Source: Campanula takesimana (Eukaryota > Streptophyta > Magnoliopsida > Asterales > Campanulaceae). Taken from it: a stretch of 64,000 nucleotides of DNA. Positions 22,701-32,920 of the stretch are shown piece after piece. Under the pieces are notes generated by a model that saw nothing but the letters and a program-made list of their open reading frames with translations, ran no database searches and had not been told where the DNA came from. Within the stretch, counting starts at the first letter, position 1. Each line of letters begins with the position of its first letter. Location: NCBI GenBank assembly GCA_026119855.1, contig JAOWBW010001313.1, positions 286,651 to 350,650 of the forward strand, written 5' to 3'. Position numbers and translations under genes: made by a program.

Positions 22701-25700
22701 TTGAAGAACTTGACAAGAACATAAGTTCTGCCATATAATCCACTTACCTTTATGATAGGCACACACGTACACTTCCATCTACACACACAGTCGCACAAAA
22801 TTCTCAACAATGCTGATTCCACATATGAGGATTCATGTTAGCCGACCCCAAATTATTTCGGGATTAAGGCTTTGTTGTTGTTGTTTATGCTGATTCCACA
22901 TAATTTATTTTTCTACTCGTAAGCAACTTACTATGAACTTTAAGTTCTGCCATCATCTACTTACCTAATTACAAAGACCCTTTTTTTTCGAAGTTGGGAG
23001 TAAAACCAAGGCTGAGAATAATGACTTTAGATAATCAAAAATGGTGAAAGCATGCAAATAAGTGGTTTTGAAATATGATCTCGTTCACTTCAATCTCATG
23101 TATTGAAGAGTTTTATTGCTCCATTATTTTTTGTATATATATGATGAAATTGCATCACGTTGTAGGTTTGGATGTTGCACGGACAGATCAAACTCTTATT
23201 TTTTATGAGAGTCTAGCTAATCAGGCAAAACTCTGGGATGTTCTTGCTGTATATTCTTGGGTGGACAATGATATTGGTTATGTTCAAGGTACTCACTTCA
23301 GATCACAATTTTAGAACGTTTGGAGTGAAAACTGTCTTATTACGTCATAATGTTGTTATGATTCTTTCTTGAACAGGAATGAATGATATATGCTCGCCGA
23401 TGATTATACTTCTTGAAAATGAAGCAGATGCCTTTTGGTGTTTTGAGCATGCAATGCGTAAAGTGGTATGCCTCCAAATTCCTTAACAAAAGTGAAAGTA
23501 TCATTACAATGAGTAAAGGATCCAGTTGATATATTTGCTATTTGTCACATCTAGAGTTGGGTCTTATTTCATGAATTACATTTAATTGGCTTTATTGTTA
23601 TGGTTTATTTAGATGTTAATGTTATTTATCTGACCCTTGATTTAAGCTGAGTTGAGCTTTCATCTCTCTGCGTAACCAACTCGGTCTAGATTCAAATTTA
23701 TGATAGATTAATGCGTTGCAGTTCCGGTTGTCTATGGCTATCAGAATATTAACACTGGTTGCTTGAGACTGATATTGGTTCTTGCATCATGGTTCTTACA
23801 TTGTTTAATAAAATTTGACAGTGAAAATAAAGATAGCCTTTGATCTATGATCATGTATATAGGCAAGAACAGCTTGCATTCTGCTTGTAGCTGGTGTGAA
23901 AGCTTTATTTTGTGTGGTTAAGTGAAATATCTAATTTTTTTAATTCTAGAACGTGGATAAGCTTGAAAACTTCATTAATTTTGGAGATGCAATTCCTAAA
24001 TTATTCTATGTCCCATTTGGTCTGTTGTCTATGGTGATTGGGATGCTTTTCACTTTGTGTCGAGTAGTTTGCTCTGCATACTATTTTTCTTCTTTAAAAC
24101 TATATAATCTTTTCACGTGTTGATACCTATGTTTTTGTTTAAAAAGAGGGAAAATTTCAGGTCAAATTCTACTTCTATAGGAGTGCAATCCCAACTGAGT
24201 ACACTGTCACAAGTTATGAGAGTTGTTGATCCAAAGCTTCATCAACATCTTGGTAAGAGCTACATCAGCATTCTAAGTTTTCTTTAACTTTTCTGTATTC
24301 TAAGCATTTTGTGTTTTTGTTGCATTCATATATGTACTTTCAATATTCAAGAAATTTATGATATGGGTGTTAAATAAAATTTAAGTTTTCATTTCGCTGG
24401 CATATTAAGCACAGAGTAGAAAAACGACGAACCTAATGCATAGTGTACTTCCATGTCTTTACAAATCTTGATACATACTTTCAGTAATAACTGAAATGCT
24501 TACATTGAATTTGGTTGCATAAAACATCAAATTTTAAGACCGGCTATCTCCACTAATGAATATGACCTTAAGGGACGTAGGTTAAAGCCAATTGTTCCAA
24601 GATCTGCTGTGTACAGCACCATTTAACCATAACAATACCCATAAAATGTCATGTGTTGGATCAGAAAACAGGTCTCAACTGCCACGTTAGCGCATTTCTG
24701 TTGAGTGGAGATGGACTGCTTTTAAGCACTAATGGAGCAATCTCTCATTTGTTATTATTATTTTATTTTTTTTACAGAGGAACTAGATGGCGGGGAGTAT
24801 TTGTTTGCATTTCGCATGCTGATGGTACTTTTCCGTAGAGAGTTCTCTTTTGTTGATGCAATTTATCTATGGGAGGTAAGGAAGACTCACTATTCTTCTT
24901 TCAACTACAAAAATAAAGGGAAAAAAAATGCAGAAAAAGTACCCTCAATTGGTCATTTTGTGTGGGTTTAGTAACTCATGTCATTTTTGTTGCAAGGAAA
25001 GTACCTTAACTGGTCAATTTGTGCAACTAAGGTCACTAATCCGTTAATACCCGTGTGTCAATGCATGTGACTATTTAGAAGGAAAAAATAGGAATTCTAC
25101 GTGAGTAGGGGTGGCAAAATGGGTATCCCGGATAGAAATGGGTAAAACCCATGTTTAACCATTAACTTAATGGGTAGATTTGGGTATTATCCATTATACC
25201 CATTAACGTTAATGGGCATAAATGGATTATACCCACATTTATCCATTAGCTAACGGATATTACCCGTGTATACCCAATACCACTATTACACACATACGTC
25301 CCATTCCAATACCGCCGTTGTTGCCGCCACCGCCCCTTATTTCCCCACACCTCCACATTTATCAATTTTTTTTTTAATATGAGTGAAAAGAAGTTTTTTT
25401 TTTTTTTTTTGGGTGGGGTGGGTGCTGGGGTAGTTGGGGGTGGTGGAGATGTTCATTTTTTTTTTTTTTTTTAATATGAGTGAAAAGAAGCTTTTTTTTT
25501 TTTTTTTTTTTTGGTGGGGTGGGTGGGGTAGGGTGGGGGTGGGTGCTGGGGTAGTTGGGGGTGGTGGAGATGTTCATTTTTTTTTTTAATATGAGTGAAA
25601 AGAAGTTTTTTTTTTTTTTTTTTGGGTGGGGTGGGTGGGTGCTGGGGTAGTTGGGGGTGGTGGAGATGTTCTTTTTTTTTTTTTTTTTTTTTTTAATATG

Positions 25701-27567
25701 AGTGAAAAGAAGTTTTTTTTTTTTTTTTTTGGGTGGGGCGGATGGAATACTAATTGAGGTGTGGAGATGTTTTGGGGAGAGGGGAATAGATTGGTTAACA
25801 ACACTATTCAACAAGATATGGAGAAGTAACACAATGCCATTGGAGTGGAGAAAAAGTACCCTAATCCCTTTGAATGAGAACAAAGGTGATGTCCAAGATT
25901 GTGCCAACTATCGAGGGATCAAACTAATGAACCAATTTGGATTTATGCCCGACAGATCGACTATGGACGCAATCTATCTTATGAGACAAATCATGGAGAA
26001 ATATCGAGATAAAAAGAAAGATTTGCACATGGTTTTCATTGATTTGGAGAAGGCGTATGATAAAGTGCCAAGAGAGGTACTTTGGTGGGCTTTAGTAAAG
26101 AAAGGCGTTTCAAAGAAATATATTGATATTATCAAGGACATGTATAATGGAGTTAGTACTAGTGTACGGACAAGCGTTGGGAAGACAGAAGAGTTCCCTA
26201 TCACGATTGGAGTGCATTAAGGCTCTGCACTTAGTCCCTTTCTCTTTGCCCTGATAATGGACGAAGTGACGAGGTCAATCTAAGATGATATTCCATGGTG
26301 TATGTTGTTCGCAGATGATATTGTGCTGATTGATGAGACAAAAGAAGGTGTTGAATGTAAATTGGAGTTGTGGAGACGCACTTTGGAATCTCGAGGTTTT
26401 AGGTTAAGCAGAAGCAAAACTGAATATATGGAGTGTAAATTTAGCAAAGTTGGAAGCAGAGAGGCAGGAGTGATCACATTCGATGGAAAGATTGTCCAAG
26501 CTTCCGAGTTCTTTCGCTATCTTGGATCTATTATAAAAAAAGATGGAGAATTGGATGGAGATGTGGCTCATAGGATTAAAGCAGGTTGGTTGAAGTGGAA
26601 GAGTGCCACAGGGTTTCTTTGTGATCGTGGCATGCCAAATAGATTAAAGGGAAAATTCTATCGTACGGCAATTAGGCCTGCACTGCTTTATGGCACTGAA
26701 TGTTGGGCCGTGAAACAGTGTCATATTCATAAGATGAATGTAGCGGAGATGCGCATGCTACGATGGATGTGTGGGCATACAAGAAAAGATCGATTGAGAA
26801 ATGAGGTGGTCAGGGGTAAAGTAGGAGTTGCGCCCATTGAGGATAAAATGAGGGAGCATCGTCTAAGGTGGTTTGGTCATGTGAGACGGAGACCGAGTGA
26901 TGCACCGGTTAGGAGGCCTGAAGAGTGGAGAAGTGATAAAATGGCGAGGGGTAGGGGAAGACCCAATCAAATTTGGATTAAGGTGATTGAAAATGATATG
27001 AGTTTACTCGGAGTGGATGAAGATGTGGCGTTGAAGAGGCCGGAGTGGAGGGCGAAAATTCATGTGAATGATGGGGGTTGATCGTACTTTTTGTTATTAT
27101 TATTTATTTATTTGTTTTATTTTATTTTCTCCATCTTTTTCCTCTCTTTCTCTCTCTCTCGCTCGCTCTCTCTCTCTCTATATATATATCTTTCTCTCTC
27201 TCTCTTCCTTTTATCACGATGACATATGAGGATTCATGTTAGCCGACCCCAAATTATTTTGGGACTAAGGCTTTGTTGTTGTTGTTGTTGTTGGGTGGGT
27301 GGGTGGGGTTGGGGTGGGTGCTGGGGTAGTTGGGGGTGGTGGAGATGTTCATTTTTTTTTTGTTTTTTAATATGAGTGAAAAGAAGTTTTTATTTTTTGG
27401 GTGGGGTGGGTGTTGGGGTAGTTGGGGGTGGTGGAGATGTTCATTTTTTTAAAAAAAATATGAGTGAAAAGAAGTTTTTTTTTTTTTTTGGGTGGGGTTG
27501 GGGTGGGTGCTGGGGTAGTTGGGGGTGGTGAAAATGTTCATTTTTTTTTTCAATATGAGTGAAAAGA

Positions 27568-27605
<38 letters not shown>

Positions 27606-30600
27606 CGAAACAAACGGAGCCTAAGTATTGGTTGGTGCAAAACTTTTGGATAAACCCATTGGTTGTCCGGGTAAAAACCCATTTAATCCATTAATATTGT
27701 GGGTATATATGGGTGTTTATCCATTATACCCATTACTACTAGGGGCAACTCCCATTTAGTCTCTCATTAGAATCTAAATTACCACCTAGTCTAAGGTATT
27801 TTCAATATTACCACCTAGTCCAAGGGATATTAAAAGGGCATGAATGCCCTTACTAAATGACTGGAAATTACATGATTACCCCTCCCTCCTCAACCTTTCA
27901 CCTTCTCACCGGTCAACAACTTTGACCGACCAGCCACCACCTCCGGCAACCTTTTTCCGGCCACCTTTTCCGGCCACCTTTTTCCGGCCACCTTTTTCCG
28001 GCACCTTTCCGGCAATATTTTCCGGCCACCATTTTCCGGCGACCATTTCCGGCCACCTTTTTCCGGCAACTTTTCCGGCAATATTCCGGCGACCATTTCC
28101 GGCCACCGTCTCCGGCGACCATTTTCGGCCACCATTTTCGGCCACCACCATCCGGCGACCACCTCCGGCCACCGGTTCCGGCGGCCACCTCCGGCCACCA
28201 TTTTCCGACCACCGTTTTCCGGCACCCACCTCCGTCCACCGTTTTCCGGTGACCACCTCCGACCACCATTTTCCGGCGACCATATTCCGGCCAACATTCC
28301 GGCGACCACCTCCGGCCAACATTTTCCGGCGACCATTTTCCGGCGACCAACACAACTGTGAACTAATCAGTAAGTTCACAGTTGTTTAAGAACAAGTTCA
28401 CAATTGTTCTAAAACAAGTTTACAGTTATTCCAAGAACAAATTCAAACATTAAAAAAAAAAACTATTTTTTTTCAAGAACAAGTTCATAGTTGTAAGTTC
28501 GCAATTGTAAGTTTGCAATTGTAAGTTCGCAATTATTTCAAAAACAAGTTTGCAATTGTAAGTTCGCACTTGTTCCAAGAACAAATTCACATTTATAAAA
28601 AAAAATTACTAGTTGTTTAAAAGAAAAAGTTCACAGTTGTAAGTTCGCAATTGTAAGTTCGCACTTGTTCCAAGAACAAGTTCGTACTTGTTCCAAAAAC
28701 AAGTTCGCAATTGTTCCAAGAACAAGTTCGCAATTGTTTCAATAACAAGTTCGCACTTGTTCCAAAATCAAGTTCGCAATTGTAAGTTCGCAATTGTTTC
28801 TATAACAAGTTCGCACTTGTTCCAAAAACAAGTTCGCAATTGTAAGTTCGCACTTCTTCTAACAAGTTCACAGTTGTAAGTTCACAATTGTAAGTTCGCA
28901 AATGTTAGCTCGCAATTGTAAGTTCGCAATTGTTCCAATAACAAATTCACAGTTGTACTCTCATTTCCCAAACAACAACCAAAAAAAAAAAAAAAAAAAA
29001 ACAACAACAAACAAACCGACTTTGAGGGAAGTCGCCGGAGCTAGCGGTGACCGAAGAAAGAGTGGGGGAGGGGTGACCGGTGACAGAGAAGGAGTTGCAG
29101 GTTCGCCATTGAGAGAGAGAGAGAGAGAGAGGTGAGGGCTAGATCTGTAATTGCCGGAGGTGGGGAGGGGTGAACGGAGATGGTGTAAGGGTGGCCGGTG
29201 ACGGAGAAGGAGCTGCAGGGTCGCCGGGGTTAGGGGAGGGATGGGGTCGCCGGAGTTGGCCAGCGATGGTGAGATGGCTGGGCGATTTGGTTGAATCTGA
29301 ACAGTTGGCCAGCTGGAGCTTGTTGGGTTGAGAGGGTGAGGGACGCATTTGGGTCGGGGAGGGAGGGTCGCCGAGGTTAGGTAGAATGTCGCCGGAGATA
29401 GGGGTAGCGATTTTTTTTGGGTTTTTTCCAGTTCGGCCGTCGGCCATATCTCCGGCACCGGACATATTTTGGAAGATCCCAACGGTGGAAAGTAGCGTTT
29501 AGGTGTTGCGAACTCCCTCCAGAAATTTGAAGACGATCCAACGGTTCAATCATCGGGAATCGCGTTTTTACAGTCCGAATTCTGGAGGTGCAGTTTTTTG
29601 TTTTTGATTCGGATTTTGGCATCTTGGCCGGAATTTTTCGACGGTTGTTGGCTCGTGGTTGTCGCCTAGAACTCCTCTAGGTTCAACCATGGCTAAGGAG
29701 GGCGTTGGTACTGGGAGAAGGTCGCCGGAGATAGGGGAGATGAGGGGTCGCCGAAGGTGGGGGATGGAGGAGAGTGAAAACGCAGTGTGATGGTCGCCGG
29801 GGTTCGGAAATCGAGGGGAAAGGTCACCGGAGGTGAAGAGGAAGGGTCGCCGGCGATGGGGAAGGGAAAGGTCGCCGGGATGGCCGGATGGGGTCGCCGG
29901 AGGTGGGGATGGAGAAGAGAGAGAAAGCAGTGAAAGAAAGTAGAGAGAGAACGCAATTTGCGTCTGAATGTGAGGAGAGGGGAGGGGTTTCTGTTTTAAT
30001 TGAAAATAAGGGGTAGTTTCGGGATTCTATAATTTTAATGGACTAGATGGGAATATTCAAAATGTGCGTGGACTACATGGTAATATTGAAAATGTGCGTG
30101 GACTAGGTGGTAATTTAGCTTAGAATGGGGGACCCTACGGTAATTTTCTCTTACTACTATTGGGTTTAATGGATAACATCCAATAAGTCTTTTTATAATG
30201 GGTTAATGGATGGACTAATGGATTGGATAAAAAATTGCCACCCCTATACGTGAGAGTCAAAATATCCCCACCCTACTTCATCTTCTTCCCTTTTCTTCCC
30301 CTCCCATGGCCACTCCTCTAACCACCACCACTAACATAACCACAAAATCCACTCTCTTCTTATCATCAAATACAATCCAACACCACAAAATCCACTTCCA
30401 TGTAATCCACGAATTTCACGCATTTCCGTTACCCAGGGTTCCGTTTCAGCCGAAGGAGAATCAGAACCTCAACGAGCTGAATCTCTTCAAGGGCATAGGA
30501 ACAAAAAAAAAAAAAAAAAAATCCAAATTAAAATCTCACCCACAATTCAAACTTGTTCACAGTTTGAAATTCAATAACAAAAACATGGATACAACAACCT

Positions 30601-31993
30601 TCTCCTCCTCTCCATCGCACAACATCAAACCCCACTCGCCGACCTTAACTGTTCGGATCCACCCTCACCATCATCAACAATTTTGATAGGGCCGGCTAGT
30701 ATTCCTATGCAATTTTGGGGTTTATTGCGGCAGATTTGTGAGACATAGTTTTATGATTTTGATTTGTATTTTATGGATTATTTGACACATAAATTTATAT
30801 TTGGGTTAATTATGATAGATTTATGAACTTGATGGTTGACCTTGGCCTGTTTGTGGTGGATCTTAGAATGTTTGTGGTGGAATGGTGATGGTGATGGTGA
30901 TGGTGGTGGAAGGAGGAAGAAGGTGAGGGTGGAATGAAATTGGGGGATGGGTTTTGTTTTGACATTTTTACCCTTTTAAAAAGGTCACACGCATTGGCAA
31001 GTGGGTATTTGATGATTATTTTTTTGGACGGAGTTAGTGTTAGTGACCTTTGTTGCATACCAGTTGAGGTACTTTTCGGCAACAAATACTACATAAGTTA
31101 CTAAATCTGCACAAATGGACCAATTGGGGGCACTCTTTTTGCATTTCCTCCAAAAATAGATGCTCCTTTCCACTGATTTTCTTTAGTTTTTGTTTTCAGT
31201 AAATGAAATATCTTGACTCAATACTGTTGATATGAATATAACAGGTTATGTGGGCTATGGAATACAATCCAAATTTGTTTGCAGCATACGAGGAGTCGAG
31301 TGATTCAAGTGCTTCATCAAGTAGGACTGATGAGGTAAAAACAAGCAGTAAGGTGCTAAAGCAATACGGTAAATTTGAGAGGAAAAATGTCGAGACTGGA
31401 GTAACAGATGAAAAAAGTGTTCTTGCTGTTTTTCTTGTTGCAAGTGTTCTTGAGACCAAGAATAAGCGATTTCTTAAAGAGGCTAAGGGCCTTGATGATG
31501 TTGTCCAGGTCTCTCTCTCTCTCTCCCTCCCTCCCCACCTCTCTCTCTCTCTCTTTCTCCCACCCTCCATTTTCGTATCTTTATGTTTGTTTTTGCGTTA
31601 TATGGAGAATTGTAATAGATATTGGGCGACATAACTGGAAACCTGGATGCTAAAAAAGCATTGCACGAGGCACTCAAACTTCACAAGAAATATCTGAAGG
31701 CAAGTTCCCTCCCCCCACTTCTTGTATACTCCCTCCGTCCCAAAATGATAGTCCCGATTGACTTTTGAAACATTTTATGGTTACATTATAAGTTGTGGAA
31801 ATTCAGTGATTTTGAAGCGTTTATTTTGGATTTTGGAAATGGGACTAACTTTCTGGGACGAACAAAACGGGGAAATGGGACTACCATTTTGGGACGGAGG
31901 GAGTACATTGTTTTGTGTAGCATAGGAAGATATTATCTCGATACCCATGTCATGATGTTGCTTTATATGCGCTTGCAGGCCAAGAAGTCGTAG
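16709..31993 (+). CDS. TBC-domain Rab GTPase-activating protein (Gyp1/TBC family)
   Basis: Eleven coding exons: 16709-16801, 17671-17766, 19834-19937, 22168-22427, 23166-23288, 23377-23465, 24147-24252, 24778-24875, 31245-31508, 31619-31699 and 31979-31993. Phases agree throughout and give 442 residues. The TBC domain has both catalytic fingers: the arginine motif I184-G-L-D187-V-A-R190 and the glutamine motif Y223-V-Q225-G. Such proteins stimulate GTP hydrolysis on Rab GTPases in vesicle traffic. The N-terminal EVPKTRFKPKVGKTLSARRW and GGIHPSIKGEVWEFLLGCYD regions are typical of the plant subgroup. A strong GTAAGT donor at 16204 suggests a 5' UTR exon at about 15950-16203. Exon 4 carries a perfect 57-bp tandem duplication (residues about 114-151). 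Intron 10 uses a GC donor (31700-31701). Transposons enlarge the introns, above all intron 8 (6369 bp). Introns 2, 3, 4 and 6 otherwise hold only AT-rich DNA and the MITEs listed. Confidence 0.93.
17407..17556. mobile_element. Possible diverged Stowaway-like MITE in TBC intron 1
   Basis: Begins CTCCCTCCACCATGAAGAA and ends AGGAAGGAACGAAGGAG, loosely inverted, with TA before the left end. About 150 bp. Confidence 0.5.
18863..19634. mobile_element. Non-autonomous hAT element in TBC intron 2
   Basis: Terminal inverted repeats TGGAGATGGGCAT and ATGCCCATCTCCA are flanked by a perfect 8-bp duplication CTATCAGA (18855-18862 and 19635-19642). GC-rich subterminal blocks made of GGGCCCG and CGGGCGGGCC words face each other around an AT-rich centre, which would fold into a long hairpin in the pre-mRNA. 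No transposase frame. Confidence 0.92.
21185..21493. mobile_element. Stowaway MITE in TBC intron 3
   Basis: Ends CTCCCTCCGTCCCAGCA and TGCTGGGACGGAGGGAG are perfect inverted repeats with TA flanks. The interior contains three imperfect copies of a block of about 61 bp (GGTGGAAAATGAAGAGAGAG), an internal expansion shared with the truncated copy at 32921. Confidence 0.93.
21519..21747. mobile_element. Long-hairpin MITE
   Basis: Arms share GAGAACCTAAATATCGTGAG and continue through multiple CCTAATGTATCCAA words, so the whole 229 bp folds on itself. The ends differ slightly (ATAGGTAGGTGCTC versus ATAGGGTCGTGCTC on the complement). It lies between two Stowaways, with TA-rich DNA on both sides that hides any duplication. 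Confidence 0.75.
21756..22021. mobile_element. Stowaway MITE in TBC intron 3
   Basis: Ends CTCCCTCCGTCCCTCTTTAA and TTAAAGAGGGACGGAGGGA are inverted with TA flanks. Family member of 2459-2698. It ends about 150 bp before exon 4. Confidence 0.92.
22215..22328 (+). repeat. Perfect 57-bp in-frame tandem duplication in TBC exon 4
   Basis: Bases 22215-22271 and 22272-22328 are identical. The unit is 19 codons, so the frame is kept and the peptide VGSGKYITAAIITDDGQPI appears twice in a row in the loop between the N-terminal part and the catalytic core of the TBC domain. The lack of any difference between the copies indicates a recent event or an assembly artefact. Confidence 0.97.
22826..22886 (+). 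mobile_element. 61-bp 5'-truncated RTE-type LINE insertion
   Basis: A 61-bp fragment ending in TTGTTGTTGTTGTTT, nearly identical to the 3' end of the RTE element at 27233-27290 (shared GTTAGCCGACCCCAAATTAT). It is flanked by a perfect 16-bp target duplication ATGCTGATTCCACATA (22810-22825 and 22887-22902). This is a complete but severely truncated target-primed insertion in TBC intron 4. Confidence 0.93.
25376..27600. repeat. Minisatellite of about 95-115 bp units, split by a LINE
   Basis: Each unit reads AATATGAGTGAAAAGAAG, a T-run, GGGTGGGGTGGGTG, GGGGTAGTTGGGGGTGGTGG, then AGATGTTCATTTTT. Units start near 25376, 25473, 25589 and 25696. The fourth is broken at about 25735 by the RTE element, and the array resumes at about 27295 with further units to about 27600. 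The G-rich blocks could form G-quadruplexes on the plus strand. Confidence 0.88.
25735..27295 (+). pseudogene. 5'-truncated RTE-clade non-LTR retrotransposon
   Basis: The plus strand encodes the reverse transcriptase part of an RTE-type LINE. It contains NQFGFMPDRSTMDAI, the catalytic-domain motif VFIDLEKAYDKVPRE, FADDIVLIDETKEG and the C-terminal RRTLESRGFRLSRSKTEYM and WFGHVRRRP segments. It ends with GCCGACCCCAAATTAT and a (TTG)n tail, typical of plant RTE elements. In-frame stops at 26218-26220 and 26281-26283 break the frame. Conserved residues are missing between NYRGIKLM and NQFGF, so an internal deletion is likely. It inserted into a minisatellite unit of the surrounding hAT element. 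Confidence 0.9.
27915..28350. repeat. CCGGCGACCATTTT minisatellite
   Basis: About 25-30 imperfect units of 14-18 bp, variants of TTTTCCGGCCACC, strongly strand-asymmetric (C-rich on plus). Apparent long open frames on both strands here are a by-product of the repeat. Confidence 0.85.
28376..28960. repeat. AAGTTCGCAATTGTTCCAAGAAC minisatellite
   Basis: Alternating words AAGTTCGCAATTGT, AAGTTCGCACTTGTTCC and AAGAACAAGTTCGCA repeat over almost 600 bp, many units being partial palindromes around GCAATTGT. Divergence is moderate. Confidence 0.85.
30306..30686 (+). CDS. Open frame in the MULE interior, possible captured gene fragment
   Basis: A 126-codon frame, rich in Thr, Ser, Asn and His, starts ATGGCCACTCC after a C/T-rich leader. 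The first 65 residues have a composition reminiscent of an organelle transit peptide (Ser/Thr-rich, few acids), then a poly-Lys run appears from an A-tract. I recognise no family. It lies in the unique interior of the MULE at 24916-31149, where host fragments are often carried, so a captured gene end is possible. It may also be chance. Confidence 0.25.
   Translation: MATPLTTTTNITTKSTLFLSSNTIQHHKIHFHVIHEFHAFPLPRVPFQPKENQNLNELNLFKGIGTKKKKKKSKLKSHPQFKLVHSLKFNNKNMDTTTFSSSPSHNIKPHSPTLTVRIHPHHHQQF
31729..31903. mobile_element. Stowaway MITE in TBC intron 10
   Basis: Ends CTCCCTCCGTCCCAAAATGA and CATTTTGGGACGGAGGGAG are inverted with TA flanks, 175 bp. It occupies most of the short GC-AG intron between exons 10 and 11. 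Confidence 0.93.
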
Positions 31994-32920
31994 TTATTTT
32001 TGGAAGCTATGGGAGTAAATTTCTTGCGGATTCATCCTCTTGCAGTTAAATAAATGTGAGAGAAAACTGTCTACATTAAATCCATGTCGCCCGACCCTTT
32101 CCTGGACTTGGACTGCATGCTCTTATAGCACCGGGCTGCTCCGTTTCTTAATGGCAGTGGTTTTAATTATTTCATTCATTTTTTTTATGTAATAAACTAA
32201 ATATGTTTAGTGTTGTACTATTTGTATATTCAGTGTCTTGATCTTCACTGAAACATGCGAGTTTGTATAGAATTTTATATTTTGGGCTATATAAAATTGT
32301 CAATTTGACACTTCAATTTCTGGTATGTGCATGCTTTATGTTAATTTATACTAGGAACCCGAAATATCAAGTTATTGGTAACTTCCACAAACCTCTCTCT
32401 CAAACTTCTATAATTTCTCTTGTTGAGAGCCGTTGATTTCTCTCCTTGTTGAGAGCCTATGTATAATTGTTGTTTGTTTGTTTGTGTTTTCACTTCGTAA
32501 TTCTGATGAATCTCTCTTTCTATCACAATGAAAAAATTGTTTTTTGTTCTTACTACACTAGGATGTTTCACGGATTTTGGGATGTTTGGTGGACGTCTCT
32601 TCGTCAACCCGGATTCTCAAGTAGATCAAATGCTCAACGCAAAATTTTATCAGATGTGGGCAAAATTTTATCAGATGTGGGATTTCTCAAATGCCGAATG
32701 GAGGCTGTTTCCAAGTTGTACTTGGGTAGAATCCGTATGTCTCAAAGTTTCAATCAAATTTTTATTTTGAAGCAGTTTCAATCAAATATTTCATTATTGT
32801 TGTGGTTTAGAATACGAAACATCTACTCATATTTGTGATGCACCTTCAATCTTTTTGAAGTGTCATCTCTTATATTATTGTGAATGGATTTGATTTGTCG
32901 TTTGTTTAAAAAAATATATA
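31994..32920 (+). other. TBC 3' UTR and intergenic DNA
   Basis: The 3' UTR probably runs to about 32200-32300 (AT-rich, several AATAAA-like words). Beyond it there is no recognisable gene. A short perfect tandem duplication (GCAAAATTTTATCAGATGTGG, 21 bp) lies at about 32639-32680. Confidence 0.5.

Larger units (their letters stand above)
27742..30150. mobile_element. MULE nested in the hAT element, carrying repeat arrays
   Basis: The first and last 42 bp are imperfect inverted repeats sharing CTAAATTACCACCTAGTC at their inner parts. The perfect 9-bp sequence TTACTACTA flanks both sides (27733-27741 and 30151-30159). The interior is three blocks: a CCGGCGACC-type array, a GTTCGCAATTG-type array and a GC-rich GTCGCCGG-rich block (29030-29920). 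No transposase frame is evident. The GC-rich block may derive from captured host DNA but I recognise no gene in it. Confidence 0.8.
25106..30246. mobile_element. hAT element nested in the MULE
   Basis: Ends TAGGGGTGGCAAAATGGG and AAAAATTGCCACCCCTA are inverted and flanked by the perfect 8-bp duplication TACGTGAG (25098-25105 and 30247-30254). The subterminal zones repeat ATGGGTA and ACCCATT words. It contains a minisatellite invaded by an RTE element and, separately, a MULE at 27742-30150. No hAT transposase is visible. Confidence 0.9.
24916..31149. mobile_element. Long-TIR MULE filling most of TBC intron 8
   Basis: The left arm, about 24916-25085, and the complement of the right arm, about 30965-31149, align over roughly 160 bp (shared words CAATTGGTC, TTTAGTAACT, TTTGTTGC, AAGGTCACTAA). 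The flanks ACAAAAATA (24907-24915) and CCAAAAATA (31150-31158) match at 8 of 9 bases. Long inverted arms with a 9-bp duplication indicate a Mutator-like element. Its own unique interior, about 30255-30960, includes an open frame; the rest is a nested hAT element (25106-30246). Confidence 0.8.

Noticed and set aside
25374..25907. Lys-rich minus-strand frames over the poly-T minisatellite
   Set aside because: Translations of A-runs and G/C-rich repeat units only.
27844..28389. Long overlapping frames on both strands in the CCGGCGACC array
   Set aside because: Repetitive low-complexity translations on three or more frames, a by-product of stop-free GC-rich repeats.
28376..28960. CRISPR-like regular repeats
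   Set aside because: Plant nuclear DNA, units vary in length with no unique spacers, and the block lies inside a transposon. It is a minisatellite.
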